NCBI RefSeq assembly: GCF_003977595.1
Contig: NZ_RYYR01000011.1
Coordinates: forward strand, 90,014 to 154,013
From: Lysinibacillus antri
GTDB taxonomy: Bacteria > Bacillota > Bacilli > Bacillales_A > Planococcaceae
DNA: 64,000 nt
Direction of reading: 5' to 3'
Part shown: in pieces, positions 45,387 to 54,034 of the stretch
Numbering within the stretch: the first letter of the stretch is position 1
How the letters are laid out: each line of letters starts with the position of its first letter
Program-made: the position numbers and the translations under genes
The notes under the pieces: model-generated
The model's input: the letters and a program-made list of their open reading frames with translations, nothing else
The model's database searches: none
Told to the model about the DNA's origin: nothing

Positions 45387-47270
45387 TTATTTCACAGCAG
45401 TTGGTCTTTTCACAAATCCTAAAATGATGGCTGAAACGATTGATCCAATGACAATCGCTAATAAATAAAGTAACCAACCACCTTCTACTAATGGAATAAC
45501 GAATAGTCCACCATGTGGAGCACGTAATCCGATACTAAACATCATCGACAATGCACCAGCTAATGCCGAACCAACCATAAGTGACGGGATGACGCGAATT
45601 GGGTCCGCTGCTGCAAACGGAATGGCACCTTCTGTAATAAATGAGAGACCCATAATGTAATTTACTTTGCCCGCTTCTTGTTCTTGTTTTGTAAACTTTT
45701 TTCTAAATATTGTTGTTGCAATCGCAATGGCTAACGGAGGAACCATACCAGCTGCCATTATCGCCGCCATTGGTTCATACACCCCATTTGCTAACAATCC
45801 TGTACCAAATACATAAGCTGCTTTGTTTACTGGTCCACCCATATCAAAAGCCATCATGAGTCCTAGCACAATTCCGAGTAACACCGCATTTCCAGTACCC
45901 AATCCTGCTAACCAATCTGAAATTGCGGTATTTAATGCGCCTACTGGTTTATTGATCACGTAATACATAATCAGACCTGTTAGTGAAATCCCTAATAACG
46001 GGTAGAGTAGAATCGTTTTAATTCCTTCAATCGATGCAGGTAATCCTGCTAACACTTTCTTTAATCCTTCAACTAAATATCCTGCTAAAAACCCTGCGAC
46101 AAGACCACCTAAAAACCCTGCGCCCCCACTTGCTGCCAACATTCCACCAACCATCCCTGGTGCAAAACCTGGTCGGTCGGCAATACTACTTGCAATAAAT
46201 CCAGCCAACACCGGAATCATTAAGGCAAAGGCACTACCTCCACCAATTTTGTTAAGGGCTTCAGCGAAAGAATTATAGGTTGGGTCATCTGGATTCGCTG
46301 CATTAATACCAAACATGAAACTAATCGCAATTAGAATTCCTCCCCCAACGACAAATGGGAGCATATTTGATACACCATTCATTAAATGCTTATAAATAGT
46401 CGAACCGATTCCTCTTCCTTTTTCATCGCCATCATTGTTATTTGCAGCTGTATTTCCGCTCCCTTTATAAACAGGCGCGTCTTGGTTTAATGCCTTTTCA
46501 ATTAATTCTTGTGGTCGACGTATCCCATCCGCTACCGGAGTTTCGATGACATGTTTTCCATTAAAACGATCCATGCCCACATTCGTATCCGCTGCAACGA
46601 TTACGGCAACGGCATCTTCAATTTCTTCCTGCGTTAATACGTTTTTTGCACCACTGGAACCTCTTGTCTCTACTTTAATTTCGACGCCCATTTCCGCTGC
46701 CTTGGCTTTAAGTGAATCTGCCGCCATATACGTGTGGGCTATACCCGTAGGACATGCTGTAACCGCGACAATAAATTTTTGTTTGCCGTCCATCGTTTGT
46801 TCTTCTTCTTCATCTTCTTTGTCATACCGATTAATAATATCGACTACATCTTGTTCTGATGATGCTTCTAATAGCTGCCTGCGAACATCCTCAATGAGTA
46901 AAATGGAGGATAGTCGTGATAATGCCTCGAGATGTGTATTATTTGCTCCTTCTGGGGCGGCAATCATGAAAAAAAGATAAGCAGGTTGGCCATCAAGTGA
47001 TTCAAATTGAACACCATCTTTTGAACGTCCAAAGCAAATTGCCGCTTCCTTTACTGCTTTTGTTTTAGCGTGTGGAATGGCAATCCCTTCCCCAATTCCA
47101 GTCGTACTTTGCTGTTCCCTCGCTAAGATCGCCTTTTTAAATTCATCTTTGTCTGTTAGTTTTCCAGCAGAAAATAATACATTTGTTAACTCTTCTAAAA
47201 CGGGTTCCTTTTGCTGACTATTCAATGAAAGGGTGATGGTATCTCGTGTTAGTAATTCTGTTATTTTCAT
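45387..47270 (-). CDS. fruA: Fructose PTS permease EIIABC
   Basis: A 627-residue fused transporter that imports fructose as fructose-1-phosphate. Domains in order: EIIA (about 1-145; His in GIAIPHAKTKA), EIIB (about 165-265; Cys in VTACPTGIAHTYMAA), a linker, and the EIIC membrane domain (about 290-620; GFAPGMVGGMLAASGGAGF). The order A-B-C is that of B. subtilis FruA. Two codons after fruK, so translationally coupled. Confidence 0.95.
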   Translation of the reverse strand: MKITELLTRDTITLSLNSQQKEPVLEELTNVLFSAGKLTDKDEFKKAILAREQQSTTGIGEGIAIPHAKTKAVKEAAICFGRSKDGVQFESLDGQPAYLFFMIAAPEGANNTHLEALSRLSSILLIEDVRRQLLEASSEQDVVDIINRYDKEDEEEEQTMDGKQKFIVAVTACPTGIAHTYMAADSLKAKAAEMGVEIKVETRGSSGAKNVLTQEEIEDAVAVIVAADTNVGMDRFNGKHVIETPVADGIRRPQELIEKALNQDAPVYKGSGNTAANNNDGDEKGRGIGSTIYKHLMNGVSNMLPFVVGGGILIAISFMFGINAANPDDPTYNSFAEALNKIGGGSAFALMIPVLAGFIASSIADRPGFAPGMVGGMLAASGGAGFLGGLVAGFLAGYLVEGLKKVLAGLPASIEGIKTILLYPLLGISLTGLIMYYVINKPVGALNTAISDWLAGLGTGNAVLLGIVLGLMMAFDMGGPVNKAAYVFGTGLLANGVYEPMAAIMAAGMVPPLAIAIATTIFRKKFTKQEQEAGKVNYIMGLSFITEGAIPFAAADPIRVIPSLMVGSALAGALSMMFSIGLRAPHGGLFVIPLVEGGWLLYLLAIVIGSIVSAIILGFVKRPTAVK

Positions 47271-47274
47271 GATG

Positions 47275-48201
47275 CTAGTCTCCTTTGCCCGATTTTTTAT
47301 CCAATATTACTTGAGGTAGTAGATGTTCGACGTTTTCTCTCGTACATAACCCGATTGAAAATGCTGTTGCACTACCTGAAGCAACACTAAAACGAAACGC
47401 CTCTTCTACAGAATTTGTTTGCTCATATGTTGCAAGAAATCCTGCTACCATCGAGTCACCCGCGCCAACTGAGCTTTTCACTTCCCCTTTTGGAACGGTA
47501 GCCACGTATATAGAATGATGATTCGCAAAAACAGCTCCATCTCCAGCTAAGGACACGATTACGTTTTGCGCTCCCATATTGACAAGCTCTTGTGCATAGG
47601 GCATTACTTCTTCAATCGTTGTTATCTTTGTATGGAATAATTGCCCAAGTTCATGATGATTCGGCTTAATGAGAAATGGTTTGAAAGACAGTATATTTTT
47701 AAGATAATCACCTTCTGCATCAACGACAAAACGAATGCTGTTATGTGAACAAATTTCTACAAGTTCCTTATATGTAGAGTGTGGCAATGAAGAAGGAATA
47801 CTACCTGATAATACAAGCGTATCGTTCGCGGTGAGATGATGAATTTGATTTTTTAAATCTTCATAATGTTCTGGCAAAATGGAAGGACCATTCGCATTAA
47901 TCTCTGTTTCTGTAGTGGATTTAATTTTCACATTAATTCTTGTATTTTCATTAATTTCGACAAAGTCTGTAGGAATATTTTGCTGTTTCAAATAGCTTTT
48001 AATATACGCTCCTGTAAAACCACCGATAAACCCAAGTGCTGTGCTTGGGACACCTAATCGATTTAACACTTGCGTAACGTTTATGCCTTTCCCACCTGGG
48101 AGCACTTCTACTTTGTTCGTTCGATTTAAACCACCTATAGTTAGCTCGTCTAGTTCCATTACGTAATCAATGGACGGGTTTAAGGTTAGTGTGTAAATCA
48201 T
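47275..48201 (-). CDS. fruK: 1-phosphofructokinase
   Basis: A 308-residue PfkB-family kinase turning fructose-1-phosphate into fructose-1,6-bisphosphate. It has the N-terminal GGKGINVTQVLNRLG (about 38-52) and C-terminal catalytic VGAGDSMVAGF (about 248-258) signatures. First gene of the operon. The usual DeoR-type regulator fruR is not upstream: the preceding gene is tag, after a terminator. Confidence 0.95.
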   Translation of the reverse strand: MIYTLTLNPSIDYVMELDELTIGGLNRTNKVEVLPGGKGINVTQVLNRLGVPSTALGFIGGFTGAYIKSYLKQQNIPTDFVEINENTRINVKIKSTTETEINANGPSILPEHYEDLKNQIHHLTANDTLVLSGSIPSSLPHSTYKELVEICSHNSIRFVVDAEGDYLKNILSFKPFLIKPNHHELGQLFHTKITTIEEVMPYAQELVNMGAQNVIVSLAGDGAVFANHHSIYVATVPKGEVKSSVGAGDSMVAGFLATYEQTNSVEEAFRFSVASGSATAFSIGLCTRENVEHLLPQVILDKKSGKGD

Positions 48202-48325
48202 AATGAGACCACCTTTATTGTTGGTTAGTTCGCATAATTTATAACAAATTTCATTTCCTTAAAAAAATAGTGTCTCCCATTTTTTTTACTCTACCCGTAA
48301 AAAATTTCACTTACTCATTGAAAAA

Positions 48326-48354
48326 ACCAGCTTCCAAATGATTTAGAAGCTGGT
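48326..48354 (-). terminator. Intrinsic terminator of tag
   Basis: ACCAGCTTC (48326-48334) with GAAGCTGGT (48346-48354), followed on the minus strand by TTTTTT. It separates tag from the fruK promoter region. Confidence 0.85.
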
Positions 48355-48429
48355 CGACGTCGTTTTATATTAACGTTCAAAAAATAGAAAGAAAATACTG
48401 GTGATTCCTATTGGTCGCAATCCATTAGT

Positions 48430-49002
48430 TTACATAATATTATTATTAAACGGATGGCAGTGGCAGTCTAACGTATGGTCATTAACCATCCCTACCGCTT
48501 GCATAAACGAATAACAAATCGTGTTGCCTACAAATTTAAAGCCATCTTTTTTAAGCTGTTTACTCATGCGATTACTAATTTCAGTCGTTGTAGGTACATC
48601 CTGAATCGAGGCCCACTGATTGATAATTGGTTTGTGTTCGACAAAACGCCAAAGGTAATTTGAAAAGGAACCATATTCCTCTCGAATCTTTAAAAAAGCT
48701 TTAGCATTCGTCACAACGCTTTGTATTTTTAATCGATTTCGTACAATCCCTGCATCTTCTTTTAAAGATTGGATTTTCTCATCAGAGTAGAGAACGATTT
48801 TTTCTGCTTCAAAATTATCAAAAGCTCTTCGATAATTTTCTCTTTTTTGTAAAATTGTCCACCAGCTTAACCCTGCTTGAGCACCTTCTAAGCAAAGCAT
48901 TTCGAAAAGCAATCGATCATCATATACTGGGATACCCCATTCGTGATCATGATATGCGATATATAAAGGGTCGCTTGATACCCATTTGCATCGAGTTGTC
49001 AT
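48430..49002 (-). CDS. tag: DNA-3-methyladenine glycosylase I
   Basis: A 190-residue base-excision-repair glycosylase. The start CKWVSSDPLYIAYHDHEWG with its conserved Cys and His, the HhH region GAQAGLSWWTILQKRENYRRAF (about 40-61) and the C-terminal HTLDCHCHP, which completes the zinc site, are typical of Tag. It removes 3-methyladenine from alkylated DNA. Monocistronic with its own terminator. Confidence 0.95.
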   Translation of the reverse strand: MTTRCKWVSSDPLYIAYHDHEWGIPVYDDRLLFEMLCLEGAQAGLSWWTILQKRENYRRAFDNFEAEKIVLYSDEKIQSLKEDAGIVRNRLKIQSVVTNAKAFLKIREEYGSFSNYLWRFVEHKPIINQWASIQDVPTTTEISNRMSKQLKKDGFKFVGNTICYSFMQAVGMVNDHTLDCHCHPFNNNIM

Positions 49003-49063
49003 CGTGTTATCCTTTCTAGAAGCTGATGGGGCGCGCCTTTATGCAAGCGGCTCCATCGTACAC

Positions 49064-50197
49064 TTAAATTCCTGGGAACCATCCCGGTGTATTGATGATC
49101 ATTTGCCATAAAGGGTCAGGAATCACTAGTTGTTCCTGTTTGTCTTTTTGAACAACCGTTACAATTTCATCTTCTCTACCCTCTTTTACTTTTTGGATCC
49201 AATTTGGTTCGATCACAAGGCCACGCCCAATTGCGATCAGTGGCATTCCAGATTCGAGCGCTTGGTAAGCATCCTCTGCCGTATAAATGGAACCGACCCC
49301 GATTAAAGGTACCCGATTATTAATCGTTTCAAGTAGATATTGTACGCGCGTTTTAGATAGGTCCTCTACCCCTCGTTTTGGAGTAGATGCAAAATGGAAT
49401 AACGAAACATGCAAGTAGTCTAAACCTTTATCTGCTAAGGCATCCACTAAAGTGAGTGTATCTGACATCGTAATGCCCGGTGTTTCAGGTTCCTCTGGTG
49501 AAAAACGATAGCCAACGATAAATGGCGATTTTGCATGTTCTGCCACTACTGATTGAACTTGATCCACAATCGCTAAAGGGAAAGTCATTCGTTTTTCTAA
49601 GCTACCTCCGTATCGGTCCTCACGACGATTAGAATGTGGCGAAAAGAATTGCTGAATTAAATAGCCATTTGCTCCGTGAATTTCAACTCCATCAAAGCCG
49701 GCTTCAATCGCACGACGCGTCGTTTCACCAAATGCATGAATGATTTCCTCGATTTCAGATTCGGTTAAAGCTCTTGGTGTTGGCCCTGACGTGTTACCGC
49801 GCTGTGCAGGAATATCGCTTGCACTAACGATATCACCATTTGGCACTAATTCTGGTGGACTTAATCTCCCACCGTGATAAATTTGAAGAACCGCTTTTGC
49901 CCCTTGTTCTTTAATGGCAGCAGCAACTTTTCTCATACTCGGAATCATGTCATCACTGTCACCTGCAAACTGTCCAGGAAATCCTTTTCCGTTTGGGATA
50001 ACATAAATACAAGCAGTAACGACCATCCCAACCTCTTTCGAACGGTGAGCATAGTATTGTAATTCAGCATCCGTCACCGTTCCATCATCTGGATTTGAAG
50101 AATAATGTGTCATTGGTGCCATGACAATACGATTTTTGAGAGTAATTCCATTTGGTAATGTAAAAGTAGAAAATAGGTTTTCATATTTTGGATTCAT
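49064..50197 (-). CDS. Old-yellow-enzyme-family NADH:flavin oxidoreductase (YqiG-like)
   Basis: A 377-residue FMN-dependent reductase of the OYE family. It carries KNRIVMAPMTHYSS (about 22-35), the catalytic region QIYHGGRLSPPEL and GVEIHGANGYLIQQFFSPHSNRREDRYGGS (split by position here, about 170-200), all diagnostic. The size and N-terminus resemble B. subtilis YqiG more than the smaller NamA/YqjM. Substrates are probably activated alkenes or nitro compounds. It precedes the quinone-oxidoreductase gene's terminator by 30 bases and is transcribed separately. Confidence 0.88.
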   Translation of the reverse strand: MNPKYENLFSTFTLPNGITLKNRIVMAPMTHYSSNPDDGTVTDAELQYYAHRSKEVGMVVTACIYVIPNGKGFPGQFAGDSDDMIPSMRKVAAAIKEQGAKAVLQIYHGGRLSPPELVPNGDIVSASDIPAQRGNTSGPTPRALTESEIEEIIHAFGETTRRAIEAGFDGVEIHGANGYLIQQFFSPHSNRREDRYGGSLEKRMTFPLAIVDQVQSVVAEHAKSPFIVGYRFSPEEPETPGITMSDTLTLVDALADKGLDYLHVSLFHFASTPKRGVEDLSKTRVQYLLETINNRVPLIGVGSIYTAEDAYQALESGMPLIAIGRGLVIEPNWIQKVKEGREDEIVTVVQKDKQEQLVIPDPLWQMIINTPGWFPGI

Positions 50198-50232
50198 TTT
50201 ATTTCCTCCTAGGTTGTTGTCTACAAAGTGAA

Positions 50233-50261
50233 AAGTGACGAGTAAGAACCCCTCGCCACTT
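50233..50261 (-). terminator. Terminator of the YhfP-like gene
   Basis: AAGTGACGAG with CTCGCCACTT (one mismatch), seven bases past the stop codon; the minus strand continues TTCACTTTG, a weak T-run. Confidence 0.65.
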
Positions 50262-50268
50262 TAAATGA

Positions 50269-51261
50269 CTACAATTGAACTACAACTCTTCCTCTAGCTT
50301 GCCCTTTTAGAAGTGTAGGTAAAACTTCTGGAAGTTGTTCTAGTGTAACTTCTTCTTGAATTAACGCTTCGATATTTTTCGGTTTAAAATCAGTCGCTAA
50401 ACGATTCCACACATGTAAGCGTGTTTCCATATCACAATAAACAGAATCGATGCCAAGTAAGTTAACGCCTCTTAAAATAAATGGGAAAACAGTCGTTGGA
50501 AGGCTTGTTCCTGCTGTTAAACCACTTACCGCAACCGAACCACCGTACTGAATTTGACTTAGAAGTGATGCAAGGGGTTCTCCACCAACTGGATCAACAG
50601 CTGCCGCCCATTTTTGCTTTCCTAATGCTCGCACTTTACCATCAAACACTTCTTCTCGAGGAACGATTGACGTAGCACCAAGACCCTTCAAATAATCATG
50701 TTCACTCTCTTTCCCTGTACTCGCTTCAACCTCATAACCTAATGTTGATAAAATCGATACCGCAAAACTACCAACCCCACCCGTAGCACCTGTTACAAGC
50801 ACTTTTCCTTTATCAGGTGATAAGCGATTCTCTTCCAATCTTTGAACAGATAATGCAGCTGTAAAACCCGCTGTTCCAATAATCATCGCTTCTTTTGTAG
50901 ACAGGCCTTTTGGAAGTGGTACAATCCAATCTGCTGGAATACGTGCATACTCACTATATCCTCCAAAATGGGATACCCCAATTTCATAACTTGTGGCAAT
51001 AACTTCATCACCTTCTTGGAAACGTGAGTCTTCTGAAGAAACGACAACCCCAGCTAAGTCGATTCCTGGTACAAAAGGATAATTTTTGACGATGTTTCCA
51101 TTTGGGATCGTAGCTAAACTATCTTTATAATTCACGCCAGAATACTGAACTCGAATTAACACGTCACCTTTAGGTAAATCTTGTACCGTTAGTGTTTGAG
51201 GAGTAACCGTAAAATCCTCTTCTATTTTATTTACAACCAGTGCACGAAATTGTTCAATCAT
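50269..51261 (-). CDS. YhdH/YhfP-family NADPH oxidoreductase
   Basis: A 330-residue MDR-family reductase, the same size as B. subtilis YhfP. The catalytic-domain start VRVQYSGVNYKDSLA-type segment (IRVQYSGVNYKDSLA here, about 38-52), the NADPH motif VTGATGGVGSFAVS (about 150-163) and absence of zinc ligands point to the acrylyl-CoA-reductase/YhdH subfamily. The start at 51261 (MIEQF) is chosen for the GGAGG site upstream; the frame runs on to 51294. It lies 82 bases from the Rossmann protein upstream and may be transcribed with it. Confidence 0.88.
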   Translation of the reverse strand: MIEQFRALVVNKIEEDFTVTPQTLTVQDLPKGDVLIRVQYSGVNYKDSLATIPNGNIVKNYPFVPGIDLAGVVVSSEDSRFQEGDEVIATSYEIGVSHFGGYSEYARIPADWIVPLPKGLSTKEAMIIGTAGFTAALSVQRLEENRLSPDKGKVLVTGATGGVGSFAVSILSTLGYEVEASTGKESEHDYLKGLGATSIVPREEVFDGKVRALGKQKWAAAVDPVGGEPLASLLSQIQYGGSVAVSGLTAGTSLPTTVFPFILRGVNLLGIDSVYCDMETRLHVWNRLATDFKPKNIEALIQEEVTLEQLPEVLPTLLKGQARGRVVVQL

Positions 51262-51343
51262 GTTTCTACCTCCATCATAAAAATCCATTCCCATATACTT
51301 TCAAGAAACACTATGAGAAATCCTTCACAAATAGTGAAAAAGG

Positions 51344-51991
51344 TTATTTGTTATAGAAAGTTAAAGCTTCTGCAATGGTTGTTTTGCCTGACGTAATTTT
51401 AAATTCTTTCCCAATTGTTGCATCATTTTCTAAACACATTAACATCGCTTTGGCAACATCCTCACGCGGAATATGACGATTATTGATTTCATGTTCAGAA
51501 ATAGTCACAAAACCTGTCCCCTGTTGATCGATTAATGTGCCTGGATGTAGAATGGTAAAATCTACATTTGATGTTTTTAACCATCGATCGATATAGTAAT
51601 TTTCAATGATCGTGGAACGAAATATGGCCGGTTGCGTGTTCCATAAAAATTTACGGGATTCAAAAGTACTCATATGTACAAATCTTTTCACACCTACATA
51701 GTTAAATAGCTCCAAATAGCGAATCATTTCATCAATACGAATATATGGCTCTTTTTCTGTACGAAGAAAACTACCAATTAAACAAATCGCCTCGACATCT
51801 TTAGCAGCGTTGACGAGCTCTTTCATTTTTGGTTTTTCGCTCAAGTGAAATGACTCAACACCTAACGTTTGAAAATAAGCCGCTTGTACAGAATTGTGTA
51901 GTATGGCTCTTGCTTGATGCCCACTTTCAAGAATATATTTGATTAAGTGTCTTCCTGTTACCGTATCAGCACCAACAACAAGAATCCTCAT
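51344..51991 (-). CDS. NAD(P)-binding Rossmann-fold protein (YhfK-like)
   Basis: A 215-residue atypical SDR/NmrA-like protein. The N-terminal RILVVGADTVTGRHLIKYIL binds the dinucleotide; instead of the canonical GxxGxxG it reads GADTVTG. HMSTFESRKFLW and TILHPGTL correspond to the extended-SDR Ser and PG motifs, but no YxxxK was found. Likely an NAD(P)-binding regulator or reductase; substrate unknown. No signal peptide. Confidence 0.75.
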   Translation of the reverse strand: MRILVVGADTVTGRHLIKYILESGHQARAILHNSVQAAYFQTLGVESFHLSEKPKMKELVNAAKDVEAICLIGSFLRTEKEPYIRIDEMIRYLELFNYVGVKRFVHMSTFESRKFLWNTQPAIFRSTIIENYYIDRWLKTSNVDFTILHPGTLIDQQGTGFVTISEHEINNRHIPREDVAKAMLMCLENDATIGKEFKITSGKTTIAEALTFYNK

Positions 51992-52109
51992 GACTACACA
52001 ACCTTTCCTAACACGTTCAATTTAGTATAAGATTTTATAAAATGGTCATTTTTCTTAATGTAACCATTTGAGTCAATATAGATTCATCGTGCAGTTCAGG
52101 GCACAAAAA

Positions 52110-52138
52110 AACTGCGTTAATGGATGGTTAACACAGTT
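52110..52138 (-). terminator. Terminator of the 67-residue gene
   Basis: AACTGCGTTAA (52110-52120) with TTAACACAGTT (52128-52138; one mismatch), followed on the minus strand by TTTTTTT. Confidence 0.85.
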
Positions 52139-52147
52139 TGTTTCATC

Positions 52148-52351
52148 TTAAGTTAATTTTTCATTTTTCATACGTTGAATAGCGTGCTTGCGGCGTTCGT
52201 TTTTCTCTTGAAGATTTTCTAATTCTTCTTCCCCCGCAAATTCCATACTAATTTCTGCTTCACGCATATTGTCTAATGTATTTTCAATCATTTCTTGTTT
52301 ACTAACAAACTTTTTCGGTCTACCTGCAACATGTTGTGGATTTTGTTTCAT
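52148..52351 (-). CDS. Small charged protein, function unknown
   Basis: A 67-residue, highly charged helical protein (MKQNPQHVAGRPKKF start; many Glu and Lys). I use the second Met of MMKQ, which fits the GGAGG site better. Not recognised: not an SspH, Tlp or typical SASP, though its size, charge and position next to sspH would suit a spore protein. Divergent from sspH across about 140 bases and followed by a strong terminator. Confidence 0.6.
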   Translation of the reverse strand: MKQNPQHVAGRPKKFVSKQEMIENTLDNMREAEISMEFAGEEELENLQEKNERRKHAIQRMKNEKLT

Positions 52352-52491
52352 CATAAGGACCTCCTATAATTTTCGCTTCCACAATAGTTTGTTTTCATTT
52401 GTGCCATTTATACTTCTTGAAATGGGTGGAATATTTCAATGGTGAGTGAGAATAATGAAATGGATGTTCTATTTTAAAGGAGGACTTGCTG

Positions 52492-52671
52492 ATGAATTTA
52501 CAAAGAGCACAAGAAATTACTGAATCTGGTGTCATTGCAAATATCATGTACAATGGAGAACGTGTCTATATTCAACACGTTGATCAAGAAAAAGGTACCG
52601 CTCGTATCTATCCTCTCGATGACCCAGAAAAAGAGCAAGAAGTCCCAGTTGAAAATTTAGTAGAACATTAA
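52492..52671 (+). CDS. sspH: Small acid-soluble spore protein SspH
   Basis: A 59-residue H-type SASP: MNLQRAQEITESG start, then YNGERVYIQHVDQE and GTARIYPLDDPEKEQEVPV closely follow B. subtilis SspH. These minor SASPs are made in the forespore and stored in the spore core. ATG 52492 is chosen since GGAGG lies seven bases upstream; the frame extends two codons further. Terminated by the hairpin at 52677-52709. Confidence 0.93.
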   Translation: MNLQRAQEITESGVIANIMYNGERVYIQHVDQEKGTARIYPLDDPEKEQEVPVENLVEH

Positions 52672-52676
52672 CAGTG

Positions 52677-52709
52677 ATTGTGAGGGCTAGCTAAACTAGT
52701 TCTCACAAT
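52677..52709 (+). terminator. Hairpin after sspH
   Basis: ATTGTGAG (52677-52684) with CTCACAAT (52702-52709), with further pairing in the loop; the T-run that follows (TAATTTG) is weak. Confidence 0.6.
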
Positions 52710-52734
52710 TAATTTGTATAAGGAGATAATATTG

Positions 52735-53091
52735 ATGTTTTGGAAGAAAGCTTATAAAGAAGCGCGTTATGCGGCGGGTATGAACTTTGACCTTGAAAAT
52801 GTGGAATCGTTTTTAACACACTTAAATCAAACTGTACTAGACAGTGGCTTTCGGCAAGAAGATATTGAGTTGATTATGAACGAAATCCATCGTTTGAAAA
52901 TCGATCACGAACAAAAAGAAGTTGGTATCTTTGATGTTCAATTCAAAGGAAAACCAACCAAAATTCGAATTGTTGCTGAAATTCATATAGAAGATGAGGA
53001 GAAAGAAGTTGTGTTAAACATGTACAGCATTCAGAAATTAGTAAATCTTATCGACAAAGAGATGATGAAAATTGGTGAAAAATTAGAATAA
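52735..53091 (+). CDS. Hypothetical protein, 118 residues
   Basis: Not recognised. An acidic, helical N-terminal half (about 1-60, MFWKKAYKEARYAAGMNF) and a beta-rich second half (IFDVQFKGKPTKIRIVAEIHI) with no signal peptide. I start it at ATG 52735, preceded by AAGGAGA; the frame extends seven codons further. Convergent with the lipoprotein gene, whose stop is 6 bases away. Confidence 0.65.
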   Translation: MFWKKAYKEARYAAGMNFDLENVESFLTHLNQTVLDSGFRQEDIELIMNEIHRLKIDHEQKEVGIFDVQFKGKPTKIRIVAEIHIEDEEKEVVLNMYSIQKLVNLIDKEMMKIGEKLE

Positions 53092-53096
53092 GCGTA

Positions 53097-53528
53097 CTAA
53101 TTTTGCCTATTCAGTTGAATGACTTCATTTTGATCCTGCCATTTCACAGTCAACGTGATCTCATCTGGATAATCCATCTCAAACATCTCCGCATTGAACT
53201 CTGTCGCTGTGTGGAAACTTCCAATGCCTTCTAATGGTAATGGCGAACTACTCTCAAGTACAGAGTTTCCCGTATCAAGTACATACTCAATTTGTCCGAG
53301 TTCCTCCATCGTTTGTTCAGTCCCCGGATTTGCACGATCCTGTACATATTGAATATACAAAGAATCAAAATAAGAGTTATTAACTTTTGAAATCGTATAC
53401 GTCCCAAACCATTCACTGCCCTTTCCAAAATAGGAAATATGGTCTGGATTTTCATTTTCGTTCACATCATTACAGGCTGTTAGTGTGAATACTGACAAGA
53501 AAGCTAAAAGGATAAACCGTATCTTCAA
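53097..53528 (-). CDS. Small lipoprotein, unknown function
   Basis: A 143-residue protein with a lipoprotein signal peptide and lipobox LTAC (Cys19), then a mature domain of about 120 residues with YFGKGSEWFGTYTI and a C-terminal beta-rich TVKWQDQNEVIQL. It should be anchored to the outer face of the membrane. Size and pattern resemble several uncharacterised Bacillales lipoproteins; no enzymatic motif is visible. Upstream lies repeat array D. Confidence 0.7.
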   Translation of the reverse strand: MKIRFILLAFLSVFTLTACNDVNENENPDHISYFGKGSEWFGTYTISKVNNSYFDSLYIQYVQDRANPGTEQTMEELGQIEYVLDTGNSVLESSSPLPLEGIGSFHTATEFNAEMFEMDYPDEITLTVKWQDQNEVIQLNRQN

Positions 53529-53659
53529 TTATGTAACCTCCAAGAGAATCCTTCATTTTCCATATATACGGTTTTTTTGTTTGAGAAGGTTTCATTTTTT
53601 CTGGAAACAAATGCTCCTATCGTGGTCAATGAAGGACAAAACTGCAGGAAAAATTGGGC

Positions 53660-53936
53660 GAAGTGGTGTTCATACCCTCGATGAAAACCCAAAACGAGGT
53701 GAAAATCACTCAAAGCGGTGTTCATACCCTTGATGAAAACCCAACACGAGGTGAAAATCACTCAAAGCGGTGTTCATACCCTCGATGAAAACCCAAAACG
53801 AGGTGAAAATAGCTCAAAGCGGTGTTCATACCCTTGATGAAAACCCAAAACGAGGTGAAAATTACTCAAAGCGGTGTTCATACCCTCGATGAAAACCCAA
53901 ACCAAAATGAAATTTCCTCAAAGTGGTCTTCATAAC
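53660..53936. repeat. Array D: six phased 52-nt repeats
   Basis: GGTGTTCATA begins units at 53665, 53717, 53769, 53821 and 53873, exactly 52 bases apart, and a diverged sixth (GGTCTTCATA) starts at 53925. Each unit continues with CCCTCGATGAAAACCCA or CCCTTGATGAAAACCCA; the CTCG/CTTG variant alternates from unit to unit, giving a 104-nt higher period. The units are not protein-coding by any frame I trust. It lies between the SLH gene's terminator and the lipoprotein gene's start. Confidence 0.9.
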
Positions 53937-53989
53937 TATGCAATAATCTTTACCCGCCCCTACATTCATCCATTTTTCATCAAATAAAA

Positions 53990-54027
53990 AATCTACTCTT
54001 CTTTGTACTTAACTAGAAGAGCAGATT
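53990..54027 (-). terminator. Terminator of the SLH-protein gene
   Basis: AATCTACTCTTCT (53990-54002) pairs with AGAAGAGCAGATT (54015-54027) with one mismatch; the minus strand continues TTTTTTATTTG. Confidence 0.85.
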
Positions 54028-54034
54028 TAACAAA

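Noticed and set aside
53485..53761. ORFs running through array D on both strands
   Set aside because: They arise from the repeat sequence itself; no ribosome site, and the plus-strand one overlaps the lipoprotein start.
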